Shown here one piece after another: positions 35,901 through 48,114 of a stretch of 64,000 nucleotides of DNA. Position 1 is the first letter of the stretch, and each line of letters opens with the position of its first letter. Made by a program: the position numbers and the translations under genes. The notes under the pieces were generated by a model. The model did not search any database, was not told the origin of the DNA, and was given only the letters and a program-made list of their open reading frames with translations. This DNA comes from Tetradesmus obliquus (lineage: Eukaryota > Chlorophyta > Chlorophyceae > Sphaeropleales > Scenedesmaceae), in the NCBI GenBank assembly GCA_030272155.1, contig CP126204.1, positions 1,603,501 through 1,667,500 of the forward strand, given 5' to 3'.

Positions 35901-36900
35901 GTAGACTGTTTGCACTTGTGCAGTACCTCCACTGTCTGGGGGGTGCAGCCCCGAGCTCGAAGTTCGCCCTGCAGCTCTGCCACTGTGCTCGATGAGCTGT
36001 TGCGCCTCATATGATGTTTATAATGTTATTTTTACAATATAGTATACGTAACTGAACGGTTTGGCACTGTTCTGGGTCATCCACGAGTTCATCCACTGAT
36101 CGCAGCAGCCCATCCACGGGCTCACTGGATACGTGCCCTCTGTGGATGGCCACTGGAACCCATCCACAGGCCCACTGGACGGCCGTCCGTGGACGCTCAG
36201 TGGACGCTGTGTGGATGCGCCTTTGTCACAGTGCGTGGCCCACCCGTGGCCGGGCCATGCATGCCATGCAGTCCGCGGACTGCACCCGGACAGCTGGCCT
36301 GCCTCACGTCATGTGCAGCGTTGTCAGCCGCTTGAAAGGCCGCAAATGCTCTTCGTATCAAGTTGAAGCGCAAGTGTCGGAGGTCCTGAGACCGTTTCTA
36401 GGCGCCAGCCCAAACAGCAGTACTAGTCTGAGACGCATCTCGCCTTTCGGAACGCCCTCACTGAATTGAACCGTCACCGAAAGGCAACCAACTCTGCAAA
36501 GCAGCGAATTTACGCGGAGCAGACGGTTGGTGAAGACCACAGTGAAAATCACCGATACTGTTGTCACTGGTGCCACGTGATTTCCTCCCCACGTCACTGA
36601 ACGGTTCCGTAAGTTCTATATAGCTATAATCGACAATAGTAAAGCACAGCTGCACTTCAGTCAGGAGATCTGTGGTGTGTGAGACTTGCACCTGACCACT
36701 CTGACAATCCGCGCACTAGAGAATATGGCATTTACCCACGTATAGTTAATACCATGTGCAACCCGACAGCTTGAAACTAACTTATGTAGAGGTTGCGTGC
36801 AGGGCCATCGCGTAGCAGTGGAACATCACCTGTGGGACAGCTCGAAGGAAAACACGAGGCTTGTTTGGCGCTCCAATCGACCACGCTGCGCTGACTAATC
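32992..36900. other. Region without a confidently recognised gene
   Basis: Several ORFs of 60-210 codons exist (for example 34358-34717, 34811-35071 and 35250-35876 plus), and some end near GTGAG-like donors, but none shows a known motif or a consistent exon chain. Local duplications of ATGGCATTCCATT (33310-33354) and GTGGAC/GTCCAC-rich sequence (36070-36220) occur. A TATATAG near 36616 could serve gene C. Confidence 0.4.
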
Positions 36901-36936
36901 TACAAAACCGTAAACATACCCCGCAGCCTGCAGGGT

Positions 36937-37799
36937 ATGTGCAGCATCGGACTTCCCAGAACAGGTTGGGGCTGTCTGGCCCTGCTGCTGCTCAGCAGCA
37001 TCTGCAGTTCGCACGCTCGATCAGCAGCCTTGCAGCAGCATGTGACCACTGCAAGGGAGATATTCGCCACAACAGATGACCTGGTGAAGGCATCACAAGT
37101 GCCTGCTGCTTGCAGCCCTCCTGCAAACAGCAGCACTTTGACGACAACAGGCTGCAGCACTGGCTGCCAGTCCTGCAAGAAGCAGCCCTCCTCTACTGGC
37201 ACAAGGGACTGTGTGTGCTGCAAGGCGGGCTATGTGCCTTCTACAGCCGGCAGCGCAACATGCGCTGCCTGTCCTGTGGGCAGCACTGCTGCCGTTGCTG
37301 GCAGCACCCGCTGCATCAGCTGCACGCGCGGCCTGACTACCAGCAGCACGGCCGCACTTACATGCAATGGTAAGCGAGTATGCTTTTAGATTGACAGCAT
37401 GGGCACCACTCTCACAGTGTGGTACACTGCAAGCAAGCAACAGCTGGTTGAGCTGGCTGCTTTTGCTGATGCTCTACGAACACATGCGCATTGAGAGGGA
37501 TGGGAACACAGGCTTATGCAATGCCACACACCATCACAGCTCAGGCCACGGAAGCATTCTGCATCCCAAGCAAGCTATGCAGCTCAGGAGAGTACAGCGG
37601 CTCCGCAGGGCTGCAGAGTGCTGTCATAACCTGTACTGCAGTAGCCTGTGTTTGCTAGCGCAGCTGCTGATGATGCACCTTCGCAGCTACTGGGGCGCTG
37701 GCAGCAAGTAGCCCGCCTGACTTGCGCTGGGTCTGCGATGTGACTGCGCTGGAACTGCATGACATCTGCTGCACCTTGCTGCTGAGCCAACTGTATGCC

Positions 37800-37835
<36 letters not shown>

Positions 37836-38131
37836 CAGCTTGCCCTGCTGGCAGGGAGCTCACGCCGGATGCCACCCCACCCGCCTGCAGGCTGTGTGCT
37901 GCTGGCTCCATCTCTGCGGGAGGCCTGCTGGCAGCCAAGCCCACCTGCAGCGCATGCAGCGGCAACAAGACAACTGTCGGTGCCAATCGGTTCACCTGCA
38001 GCGGTGAGTTGTGTGCTTGAATCTGCTGCACAGGTAGCAGGGATGCTGAACTCTGTGGACTGCTGTAGTATATCACTAGTGGCCGCGGCCAGCAGGGCAC
38101 AGGAAGCTATGCACTGCGGGGCAGCAGTGAA

Positions 38132-38163
<32 letters not shown>

Positions 38164-40847
38164 ATACTGTAGGCTGCAAGCCTGGGTTTGGCGCCCCCTC
38201 CTGCGACGTGTGCAAGCGCGGGTTCTGGTCTCGTGGCGGAGCAGCCACCAATGCTACTGCGTGCCGCGCCTGCCCTGACGGCACGACGACATTGGTTGAA
38301 GGGTCAACTGCGCCGGCTGCTTGTGTTGACGCAACTATGAGTAAGAGACGATGCATTGTACTGCCAGCTTTGTGCAGCCGGGTGCAAGCGCAGCGTCTCA
38401 CTGTGATGCTCGTGATGACGGTGTCTGGTGAACAATGCAGTCGTAAAGCAGCCCTGTGAAAACACTCTACAAGTCGATGGTTGTAGAAAGACAGATCTAA
38501 GCATGGTTCGTGCATATCTGCACACCGTCTGGACCAGAAGCCCCCCTGCCTGACGGCTCCTGCCGTGGTTGTGCAGTGGTGCATGATGCAGCACTGCAGG
38601 ATGCTGCACGATTTACCCCTTTATCCCTTCCTCCCATTTTATCCCTTTATCCCTTCGACCTTTATCCCTTTATCCCTTTATCCCTTATCCCTTTATCCTT
38701 ATCCCTTTGTCCCTTTTATCCCGTCAAGCATTACCTGCTGGGTGGGATTTGCGTGCATCTTTGACCTACTGCCTGTATGCGCAACCTGCAGGTACACCCT
38801 GCGTGGCCCCTCCTGCATCTAGCCTGTGGCAGCTGCCAGCAGGTGTCGGTCTTGCTGTCTCAGCCTGGCAACGCGCATGCAGCCAAACCCCACAGGGGCT
38901 AAGCTGCACTGCAGCGGCATGTGACAAAGGAGCCGGTGAACTCACAGCAACATGCGGGCAGGACGGCAAGTGGACGAATGGCACTGGCAGCTGCAATGCA
39001 CAAACGTGCGAGAAGGCAGCATCACCTGCTTTTCCTACGAATGGCGCAACGTTTGACGCAGCAGCATGGGCAGCTGCGTGCGGCAGTACTCTTCAAGGCA
39101 ACGAGTGCGCAACCAGCGCTGCATGCTCAGCTGGTCAGAAGCTGTCAGCAACCTGCGAATATCTACCTGTCGGCGGGAACATGATTGCCACCTGGACAAA
39201 GCTGACAGGCAGCTGCACAGCAGCAGCAGGGCGTGTGCGGTGCACGTCACCACCAGAGAACGTGCCCTCTTTGAATGGCTCAGTGTTCCTTCCAGAGAAA
39301 TGGAGTGCAATATGCGGCGACATGCAGGAGAACGGGACATGCACTGCTATTGGCGAGGCTGCTTGCTCGAAGGGCGGAAGCATCACTGCCAAGTGTGTCA
39401 AGGGTGCAAACGGCGCTGGAATTTGGACAGACGTGAAGGGAGGGTGCGGCGTGGCAGACAGGTCTGGCCCATGCAGGTTTGCACCGGTGGATGTGCAGAC
39501 GCCGAGGGGATCGATGTTTCTTGCAGGGGTGTGGACCGCGCGGTGCGGCGAGACAGCGGAGAACGCAACGTGCGTTGTGGTGGACGCTGCTTGCTTGGAT
39601 GGAGGCACCATCAGCGCAAAGTGCGTCAAGGGTGCAAACGGCGCTGGAGTGTGGACAGACGTCCAGGGATCCTGCAATGCGCGTGCATGTGAGTGGTGGA
39701 TATTCTTGCCCTAATGTTGCAGCGTGCCTGCATGCAGCAGCAGCAGCAGCAGCTGTTTCTGCCGTAAGAGTCTGGTGCGCCAGTGGCTTTTGCTGTAATG
39801 CTTTCGTATATGCAGCATGTGAGTAGCAGAGGCCGTGTGATGCTTTGTGGTGCGCCAACATCAGGCAGCACAACCAGCAGCAGCTGTTCCTGCTGCATGT
39901 GTTTGTTACCCTGGCGACTTTTGCTACGTGGGGCCTGAATACGCACGTGACATTTACGGCCAACTTCCTGCACATGCAGACACTGCTTGTAGGCACTGCT
40001 CAGTGCTGCCTTTCTTAATGAAATTCACCCCGCTGACTTTGCAGCTGGCTCTTGTGGCACAACACCCATGCCATCCGCTGTTGCTGGCTGGACCACCAAC
40101 GGGGCCCCCTTGGACACGTTGGTTTGGCTTGCTGCCTGCAGCCAAACAGCACAGGGTCAGACCTGCAGTGCTGCTGCTTGTGGTGCAGGCTTCACTGGCA
40201 CACTGTCTGCTGTCTGCCAGGTGCGGCAGCAGCACTGCATGCCAGCTACTGTAGCATATGACAGCGTTAGTAACACTATTTGTAACAGACCTGCACATTT
40301 GGTTGTTCAGCAGCATTGAGAAACACCGTCATAATTGGTTCTGAAGACATAGCCATGTATGGTTTGCTCGGCTGCAGGGCCAGCATGGGTCATAGTGACA
40401 CATGCTTGGTTCTGTAGGAGCGCGGTTCACTAAAATGCATGCAGCTGGGTCGCATGCTGCGCCAAGTGCATTGTGTGCGTGGTGTGTTGATGGCATCGTT
40501 GCACACAGCAAGCTCACACTGCGCTAGGCCAGCAGCTGCGGTCACCACCCATTACTGGCACTGCACTGTGCTGCATGACTCTGCGTGTGCGCCACATGTG
40601 TGCACAGCACATGCGCCACATGTGTGCACAGCACATGCGCCACATGTGTGCACAGCACATGCGCCACATGTGTGCACAGCACATGCGCCACATGTGTGCA
40701 CAGCACATGCGCCACATGTGTGCACAGCACATGCGCCACATGTGTGCACAGCACATGCGCCACATGTGTGCACAGCACATGCGCCACATGTGTGCACAGC
40801 ACATGCGCTACATGGGGACTGTTGCTGCACCACCTGACAGCTTGTGG

Positions 40848-40881
<34 letters not shown>

Positions 40882-41866
40882 ATCTGTGCATGTGCAGGCA
40901 GATGGGCAGTGGGGCCAGCTGAGCGGCACCTGCACTGCTGGGACAAGCGGTGAGCAGCCACAGGGTTAGTGTTTCTTTGTTGCTTTAGGGTTTATGTTTA
41001 GTACAGGACACCACCACTTGTCCCTGCATATCCAAAATACAGCTGGGCAACTGGAATCCCCTGAGCTGCTGCGCTGACAAATTTAACTACAGCTAAGCCA
41101 GCACACAAGCACATGCAAGCTTCTCCATGCCACTGCAGCAGCAGACACGTCAAATTTGGGTGCTACTGGTGCTTGCTGCATGCTGCAGGCACCTGCAGCG
41201 GCGCACCACTCATCATGCCGACTCCTGATGGTGGTGCCTTCAGCGCTACAGCATGGGCCGTTGCCTGCGGCTCCACAGCGCGTGGCAGCAGCTGCACCAC
41301 CGACACGGCCTGCTCTGCTGGCACAGGCAGCATCACTGCAACCTGTGACGCAACAACAGGCATCTGGCGCAATGCGGTTGGCAGCTGCAGTGGAGGTGGG
41401 GGTACAGGTAAGTAGAAAGAGCATCCAGGAAAGAGTGCCCCCTTGCTGCTTTTGAGCCTTGTTGTGCTGCATGTGGCTCTAACTGGAAACACAAACGTTC
41501 TGTCTGCCCTTTTGTTGCTCCAATGGGTTAATAATTGCCCTGCCAGCTGCATGCACTTTCCAGAGCTCACCTGCTTCAACTTGAGCACTCATAAACCTGA
41601 AGTTCCACAACAACTCTGCTGTTACTGCCCTGCTGCTGCTGCTGCTGCTGCTGCTTGCAGGAGCCTGCGCTACAACATCTGGTGTGCAAGGCGTGGCCAA
41701 CATTGACCTCACAAAGTGGTTGGACGCATGCAAAAGCAAGGCAGTGGGCGAAACCTGCTGGTCGTCCAGCACATGCAAGGACAACACAATTGGATTGGTT
41801 TCTGCAACGTGCTCAGCGACGGGTTGGATCAACGCATCTGGCACCTGCACACCCCTTATTAAGTAA
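36937..41866 (+). CDS. Gene C: intact secreted cysteine-rich modular protein, 8 exons
   Basis: Exons 36937-37369, 37839-38003, 38173-38340, 38792-39688, 40045-40220, 40898-40949, 41189-41407 and 41661-41866 total 2,316 nt: 771 codons plus TAA, with GT-AG boundaries and matching phases throughout. A signal peptide (CLALLLLSSICSSHA) is followed by TNFR/ephrin-receptor-like Cys-rich units in exons 1-3 (CCKAGYVPS, ACPAGREL, GCKPGFGAPSC). Seven six-cysteine modules follow: four in exon 4, one split across exons 5 and 6, and one each in exons 7 and 8. It lacks the counterparts of exons 4-6 of gene B. No membrane anchor is seen, so the product is probably secreted or wall-associated (inference). The function is unknown. 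This is the reference member of the family in this window. Confidence 0.85.
38605..38722. repeat. TTTATCCC-type 8-bp repeat in gene C intron 3
   Basis: About 13 imperfect copies of CCCTTTAT lie 70 nt before the exon 4 acceptor, making a strongly pyrimidine-rich intron end. It is not the algal telomere repeat. Confidence 0.85.
40588..40808. repeat. 24-bp minisatellite in gene C intron 5
   Basis: About nine almost identical copies of a 24-bp unit containing CATGTGTGCACAGCACATG, itself partly palindromic. It sits between the two exons that share one module, and is followed by a (CTG)n tract (40850-40880) before the 52-nt exon. Confidence 0.92.
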
Positions 41867-42680
41867 TTGATGCCTTGCGATCTCTAGGTGCATTTGATGC
41901 TGGCATCGTTGAAGCGCAACAGAATTGAGCTGTTTATTGAAGTGATTGCGCGAGGAGTTAGTAGAGTCATTTCTTCCTCCATCAAAGCGGCAGCCCAGTG
42001 GACCTTCATTCGATGTCTTGGCACCGCTGCACGTGGCATAGCGAGTCAGCTGAGGTACAGTCAGCAGCGTCAGATCCCTGTTGCTGCTGCTGTCGCTGCT
42101 TCTGCTGCTGCTGCTGCTGCTGCCGTGCAGCGGATGTGTTGCATGGGTAATGCAAGCTTGATAAGGGGATGCTGGTGCTTCTTGCATGTTGAAGATTCAC
42201 CCATGCCAGGCATATGCATGTCAGATGATGATGCAAAGGCAAGCACGCGTATGGCTTGGAATGTTACGTGCAGAAACTTGTCATGACTATACATGCAGTC
42301 ACATGACTAAAGATTGGTGGTATGTGCAGCAGCTGTACAGCTACTGTATTGCTCGGTGGATTTGCATTGGTGCCAGTATGAACAGATCCACAGCATGATG
42401 TCAGATTTAAAGATCCAGTGGTGTGTCAGTAGGGTGCAAAATCATGTTATATATGTATAGCATGATGCTATAGTTGGGCAGTAAACATATAGACAAACTG
42501 CAAATGTGGCACCAAGTCCGAACTGTTACGGTGTGGAATGAAGCATGCAGGTGATTCATAGTCTGGCATCAAGCATGAGATCAAGCTTGAAGATATCATA
42601 TGTGGTGACCACAGTGTGGCATCATGCAGTTTGTTTTGCAGCGATCAGCCCATGGCAGCACTGCCAGCTGACTGTGCACA

Positions 42681-42947
42681 TTGGAATGCCCTGCATATGA
42701 CCATGTGCGTGCCTCGTGCTCAGAGATTTTCTGCCCAACAGGCACTGGTGATAGATATTCAGCAGCAATGCTGCCCCGTGTGTTCACATGTGAAGATCAG
42801 GAGGGCCTGGCCGTTGTGATTTATCGTATGTGGTTGTACCGGTCTGTTCTGTTGGGGCTGTCCCCGGAACATCCGAGTGTGCCGATTCAGCCTGACAGTT
42901 TTGTGCCAGAAGATGACACGCTATATGCTGTTGAACCTAGCTCATGA
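42681..42947 (+). pseudogene. Possible retroelement zinc-finger fragment
   Basis: An 88-codon frame beginning ECPAYDHVRASCSEIF resembles the region around the C-terminal zinc finger of LINE ORF2 proteins (ECP-x-Y...R). No reverse transcriptase or flanking duplication was found, so this is a weak call. Confidence 0.35.
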
Positions 42948-44004
42948 GCGCGTCACGCGCAGTAGGGTAGTTGTACTGCCCATTTGCTGCCAACTGCTGG
43001 ACCTTGCCTTAGAAGCTGCTGCCCGACCCTTCTAGCTATTGATTTGCGACAACATGCTATCTGTTGGTGTGGTTTGCACTTAGAGCCAGCTGCCGGTGAG
43101 GTGGGGTGCCGTTGCGCACCGCAGTAAGACGTCTCTGGATATAACATGAGAGATTTGGTGCTCAAGGGTGTGCAGTGTGTTTTACGGTGCTCACTCTCCT
43201 TTTCTGGTCTCAGACCTGTGTTCAACCTGTTGTGGCTCATACCATCCAAGATGGTGCCAGGACCCACATGTAACTATCCTCTCTCATTGTTGGGTGATGA
43301 GGTACGCAAGCAGTACATCTAGTGTATGAGCATGCTGCAGGTCATCTGATTGGCGGGCGATTGAGCACGGCCTTGCAGTCATTGTGCAAGTACTACTGTG
43401 CTGGCAGCCAATGAAGACTGCATGTGCAGTCCACTGCTAGCATATTTTGCTGAAAAGGTGTCTGCGTGCGCTGCCAGGCTGCATACAAGTGTGGAAAGTG
43501 CGTGGCATTGGTGTGCTTGCTCTTACATCTGAACACCATGAAGGTTGCAGCAGCCATTGTGGCGGGGGCCCGTTTTGTATATGTGAGTCACTAGTACGGT
43601 ACACGTTTTGTTGCATTGTGCCATTGCCAGGTGTGTTGCCTGCAACTCTTTACATAATGCATCTCCAGGAGCTGGGATCAGCACATGTGCATCAACATGG
43701 CTTGGCTGTCTGCTGATGCTGCAGCTGCGGCCCTATGCATTCGTAGAGCAGCCAACAACCGTGCTTTGGCGCGCATACAGATGCATGCTGAACCCGCATC
43801 AAAGCCATAGCAGCATGGCTTTGGTTCATGAAAAAGATGAGGATGGTGTTGATGGTGACTTTGAGTATTGCCGCAATACCCACTCATGCCAGTGGCACGT
43901 TCAGTAATGCACACGCATAAATCCATTGGTTTACATGTATGCACATATGCGTACAACTCTCTCTGTAGCAGAGCAGTGAAAACTGCTGCACGCTTCAATT
44001 CGAT
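42948..44004. other. No recognised gene; 3' flank of the MYND gene
   Basis: A TGTAA on the minus strand at 43935-43931 lies 70 nt past the stop of the minus-strand MYND gene and may be its poly(A) signal. The segment 43243-43275 is the reverse complement of a block at 18535-18570. Nothing else was recognised. Confidence 0.45.
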
Positions 44005-44838
44005 TCACAAGCATGTTTGGCCAGCAGCAGCCATGCGCTTGCATGCGCCTTTGTGACGCTTCCAGTCGCCCTTTTGGCAAGCCGCACTGCAGTAGCGGCA
44101 GCGGCAGCCAGCACATGCCTTGCAGGACGCTGCTGCCTCACTCACGCCAGCAAAACCCCCACAGCTGGGGTTGTTGCACACCAGTGGCAGCGGCGCTGCT
44201 GCCACAAGGGTTCTGCAGAGCTTGACAGCATCTGCAAACTGCTGCTGGATTGCCGGCACCATCACAGCAGCACCATCCAAGACCGCTGCATACCTCTGCT
44301 CCACCTCTGCCTCCCACAAAATGGGCCATTTATCACGAAAGGCTGCCACAGCTGCTGCCCGATCTGCGCTGCTCTCCTGCAGGTGCAGCAGGTGGCTCCA
44401 CTTGACCTGCTGGCTGCCGCTACTGCTGCTGCTGGCGGCCTCGGTAGAACCTGCTGCTGCCGCAGCTGCTGCTGCTGCTGCTGCTGCTGCTGCTACCAGC
44501 CCTGCTTGCGGCTCAGCATGCACTGGGAGAGCTGCAACGCCCAACTCCCGCAGGCAAAGCAGCACCTGCTGCACCGTAGACAGCACAGCCAGCTGCCACA
44601 GCTGCCACTGCTGCTCCTGCGTGTTCTGTGCTGGGCTGCCAGCAGGGATCATGTGCATTAGCTGCACGCTGCTGTCCGTGCCACCCGGCGCCCATGAGAG
44701 CGCGTAGCCAGACCTCGCCCTCACAGCTCTCAGCAGCAGCTGCGGCCCTGCTGCCTCCATGGCATCTGACAGCTGCACCACGCTGCGCGCAAGCACCACA
44801 GCCAGCAGCGCAATGCTGGCAGCAGCCTGGCTGCCGCC

Positions 44839-44876
<38 letters not shown>

Positions 44877-45785
44877 GGGTCCCGCAGATGGTAATGGCAG
44901 CTAATTGAAGCCGGAATGCTGCGGTGCGCAACAAGCTGCTGAGCAGCACAGGGACTGTTTCGGGGTGGCAGGCAGCAGACAAGCCCCGGTAGTCTGAGGC
45001 GCATGCTGCTGATTGTCCTGGTGACTGCGCTGCTGATCGCGGCATGCCTGCTGCAGCTGTGACAAACTGCACTGAGCGCTTAATCAGGCTGGTCAGAGCA
45101 GACGCCATGCCAGCTGCTGCAACTGAGCTGCCTAGTACCTCCTCACGGTCCAGGACTGCAGCAAGTAGGTTTATCAGCCCGCCCGCCGCTGAAATTACGT
45201 AGAGGGACTCGGTCAGTGGCGAGCGCAGGTAGCAGTCGACCAGCGCTGCATACGCCTCAGGGTGTGCTGCTGCTAGCGTTAACAGCCGACCGCCGGGCGC
45301 GTCAGGAGCTGCAGTACAACAACCAAGACCAGCAACAATGTGGCCGTCAAGTAAGATACAGAGTGATGGGAAAGAGAGCGCGTGACATTTGATATATCGA
45401 GTACGATACAGGATGAGTGGATACAGGAGGGCTGGAAGCAAGACGCACCGTTTAACCAACCACCATGATACTACACCAGCAGCAGCAGCAGCACCCACCT
45501 AAGAATCCATCAAGCAGCGGGTCTATCCCCACAGCAGCAGCCGAGAGGGCCATCAGCTGCTGCCGCAAACAGTCGTCCCAGTCACGCGACATCCCACCAA
45601 GCCAAGAGGCACCCAGCTGCAGCTGCTGCAGCGGTGCCGCCAGCGCCTGCAGCAGCTGCAGCCCAGCCTGCTGCAGCACCTCAGGCGGCAGGCATCTGCT
45701 GCGTGTAACCTGCAGGGCACCCCGGATTTGAACCTGGAGGAGGTTGTTTGTCTGCAGCAGTACAGCCGCCCTGTCACTTCTCTGC

Positions 45786-45827
<42 letters not shown>

Positions 45828-46263
45828 TGCTGCTGGCCTGCTGAGCATTGCTGCTGCAGCTCTGCAGCAGCCAGCAGCTGCAGCTCCAGCACCAGCCGCA
45901 CAGCAGCTGGAGACAGCACTGCCACATCGTCACCAGAAAGTGCCTCTCCAGCAAATTGGGCACCCAACCAAGACCGCAAGCTGCAAACCAGTACAGGCAA
46001 GCACAAGTGTGTCTGCTGCCACACTAGCTGCAGTTTGGCAGCCTCGCTGGCACCACCGCCTGCTGTGTTGCGTTCGGCGTTTTTAACTGCTGCTTCCATG
46101 TACGCCCGGCCGCCTGGCAGCAGCTGCAGCACATCCTGATGCTGGTGGAAGGCAGGGATGGGCAGCAGGTCCGCACGCAGCTGCTGCTTTGTTTCAAGTG
46201 CTGCCCCTGGTTGTTCCTGCACCAGACCGCTGCTGCTGCTGCGTTGCGATGCTGCTGCTGGTG

Positions 46264-46301
<38 letters not shown>

Positions 46302-48060
46302 CTGTGTGCGACATGCGCCGCATGCAGCATGGGGATGTGAGCAGCCAGCAGCTGCAGCAGCAGCTGCGACACAGCTGGATCTCTCAGCAGCTTGCAGATA
46401 GCCTCTAATAGCAACACACTGCCGCCATCGGACCCCTGCCTGTGTAGCAGCCTCTCCAACTCAAACACCACCTGCAGAGCATCAAACTGCACTGCAAAGT
46501 ACACCTCGTGTATGACGTCCCTGCTGCTGCTGCTGCCGCTGCTGCTTGGTGCAGTGCTGCCTGCTGTGCTTGACGCAACAGATGCAGCAGGCAACAGCGG
46601 CCCAGCAGCCTGTAGCTGCTGCAGCAGCAGCAGCGCTGCAGGCAGCAAGGTGCGCGCAGCATTGCGGGGTTGCTTTCCGCCACGTAGTGCCACATGTGGA
46701 TGACTGCACGCAGCAAGTCAAGGATGTCCATAAAGACCCGCCAGTCTCCTGGCTGCTGCTGCTGCTGCTGCTGGCTTTGCTGTGTGGCCAGACCAGCTGC
46801 TGCCTGCAGGATCGCTGGCAGTGAAGGCAGAAGGCCTGCGGCGATCCGCAGCAGAGAAATAGCAGCAGCAGCAGCAACAGCAGCAACAGGGGACCAGGTG
46901 CATGTATTACACCAGCACATCCAAACGGCCTTGAGCTGTGTGCATAGACAACTCCCTTGAGGCAAAACAACGCAAAAGAAATGAAATGCTGCTTCAGCTA
47001 TAACATCTGTCAACTGCCAGGGGCATCATGATCAAGCATATGGCGCTTTCAACGCGTGAAGCTGGGTACACGGAGATGCATCTGGCCGTAGAGGTGTCTC
47101 TCTGCTCAGCCACTGGCAACCTCAGCAGCTTGATGCTTCAACTGCCACCCATCTCACGTGTCTCCACGCTCAGCCATTGCCGACCTCAGCAACTTGATGC
47201 ATCGCCTGCCACCCACCTGACTGCTCCAATTGCTGCATCATGGCTGCTGCAAGCGTCCCCACGCTCGCGCCGCCACTGCCGCTGCTGCCGCCTACACCTG
47301 AGATTGTCACGGCTGTTAGAACCAGGCAACGCTTGCTGAAATGGCACAGCGCTGTCAAGGCGTGCGGGCATCTGCCTGTCGCTGCCAGTTGATCTGCATC
47401 GAGCAGCTCTGGCGGCTGCAGCCCCAAGCCAGCAGGGTGCCTACACTGCACACTGCCTTGCAGCGTAGCACTGCACCCATCACCTGAAGGGCAGTCGAGG
47501 CCATGCAAGGCATCTGTAAGAGTCTGCACAACGTGTCCCGCATTGTTGTGCATGGTCAAGGACCGCACTGCACTTTGCACACAAGCATGCGGCTGCCTGG
47601 CGTGTTTGTTGTTGATGGGCTGCAGCAGGGACAGATGACAGATGATGAAATACAAGCCTCCCATGCTGCATGCATTGACTGGGCGGCTGCAATGCTGAGC
47701 AGCTACAGCAGCTGCTGCGTCACCCCCTGGCAAACAGCTGTTGCAGCAGCTAGCCTGCATCACGACGGCACTTTTGTTGCTAGCTGCTATAAACAATTGC
47801 ACATTCCGTAAGTCTGCAAAAACATTATTTGGGTTGCCACCTTTTACAAGCGCTGCTGCTCATGCCACACCTGGCCAGTTGAGGCACACGGCTCGCTAGC
47901 ACATGGCAGGACTCCTACTAGCTTTTGCAACGCCAGCAAGCATGCCAGCATCATGTTATGCTGCTGTGCTGTTGGGGCAGCTGGTGGTGGTTGCTGCAGC
48001 AGCTGCGCAACGCTGGCGCTGTTGACCAGGGTGGACAACGCGCGCGCTGCATCCTCTGCG

Positions 48061-48114
<54 letters not shown>

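Noticed and set aside
38605-38722. Interstitial telomere repeat
   Set aside because: CCCTTTAT does not match the algal telomere sequences TTTAGGG or TTTTAGGG on either strand.
40588-40808. CRISPR-like direct repeats
   Set aside because: The units are contiguous with no spacers, in an intron of a eukaryotic gene.
40542-40961. ORFs of His-Met-Cys or Cys-Ala-Val repeats in several frames
   Set aside because: They are produced by the 24-bp minisatellite, whose period keeps all frames open.
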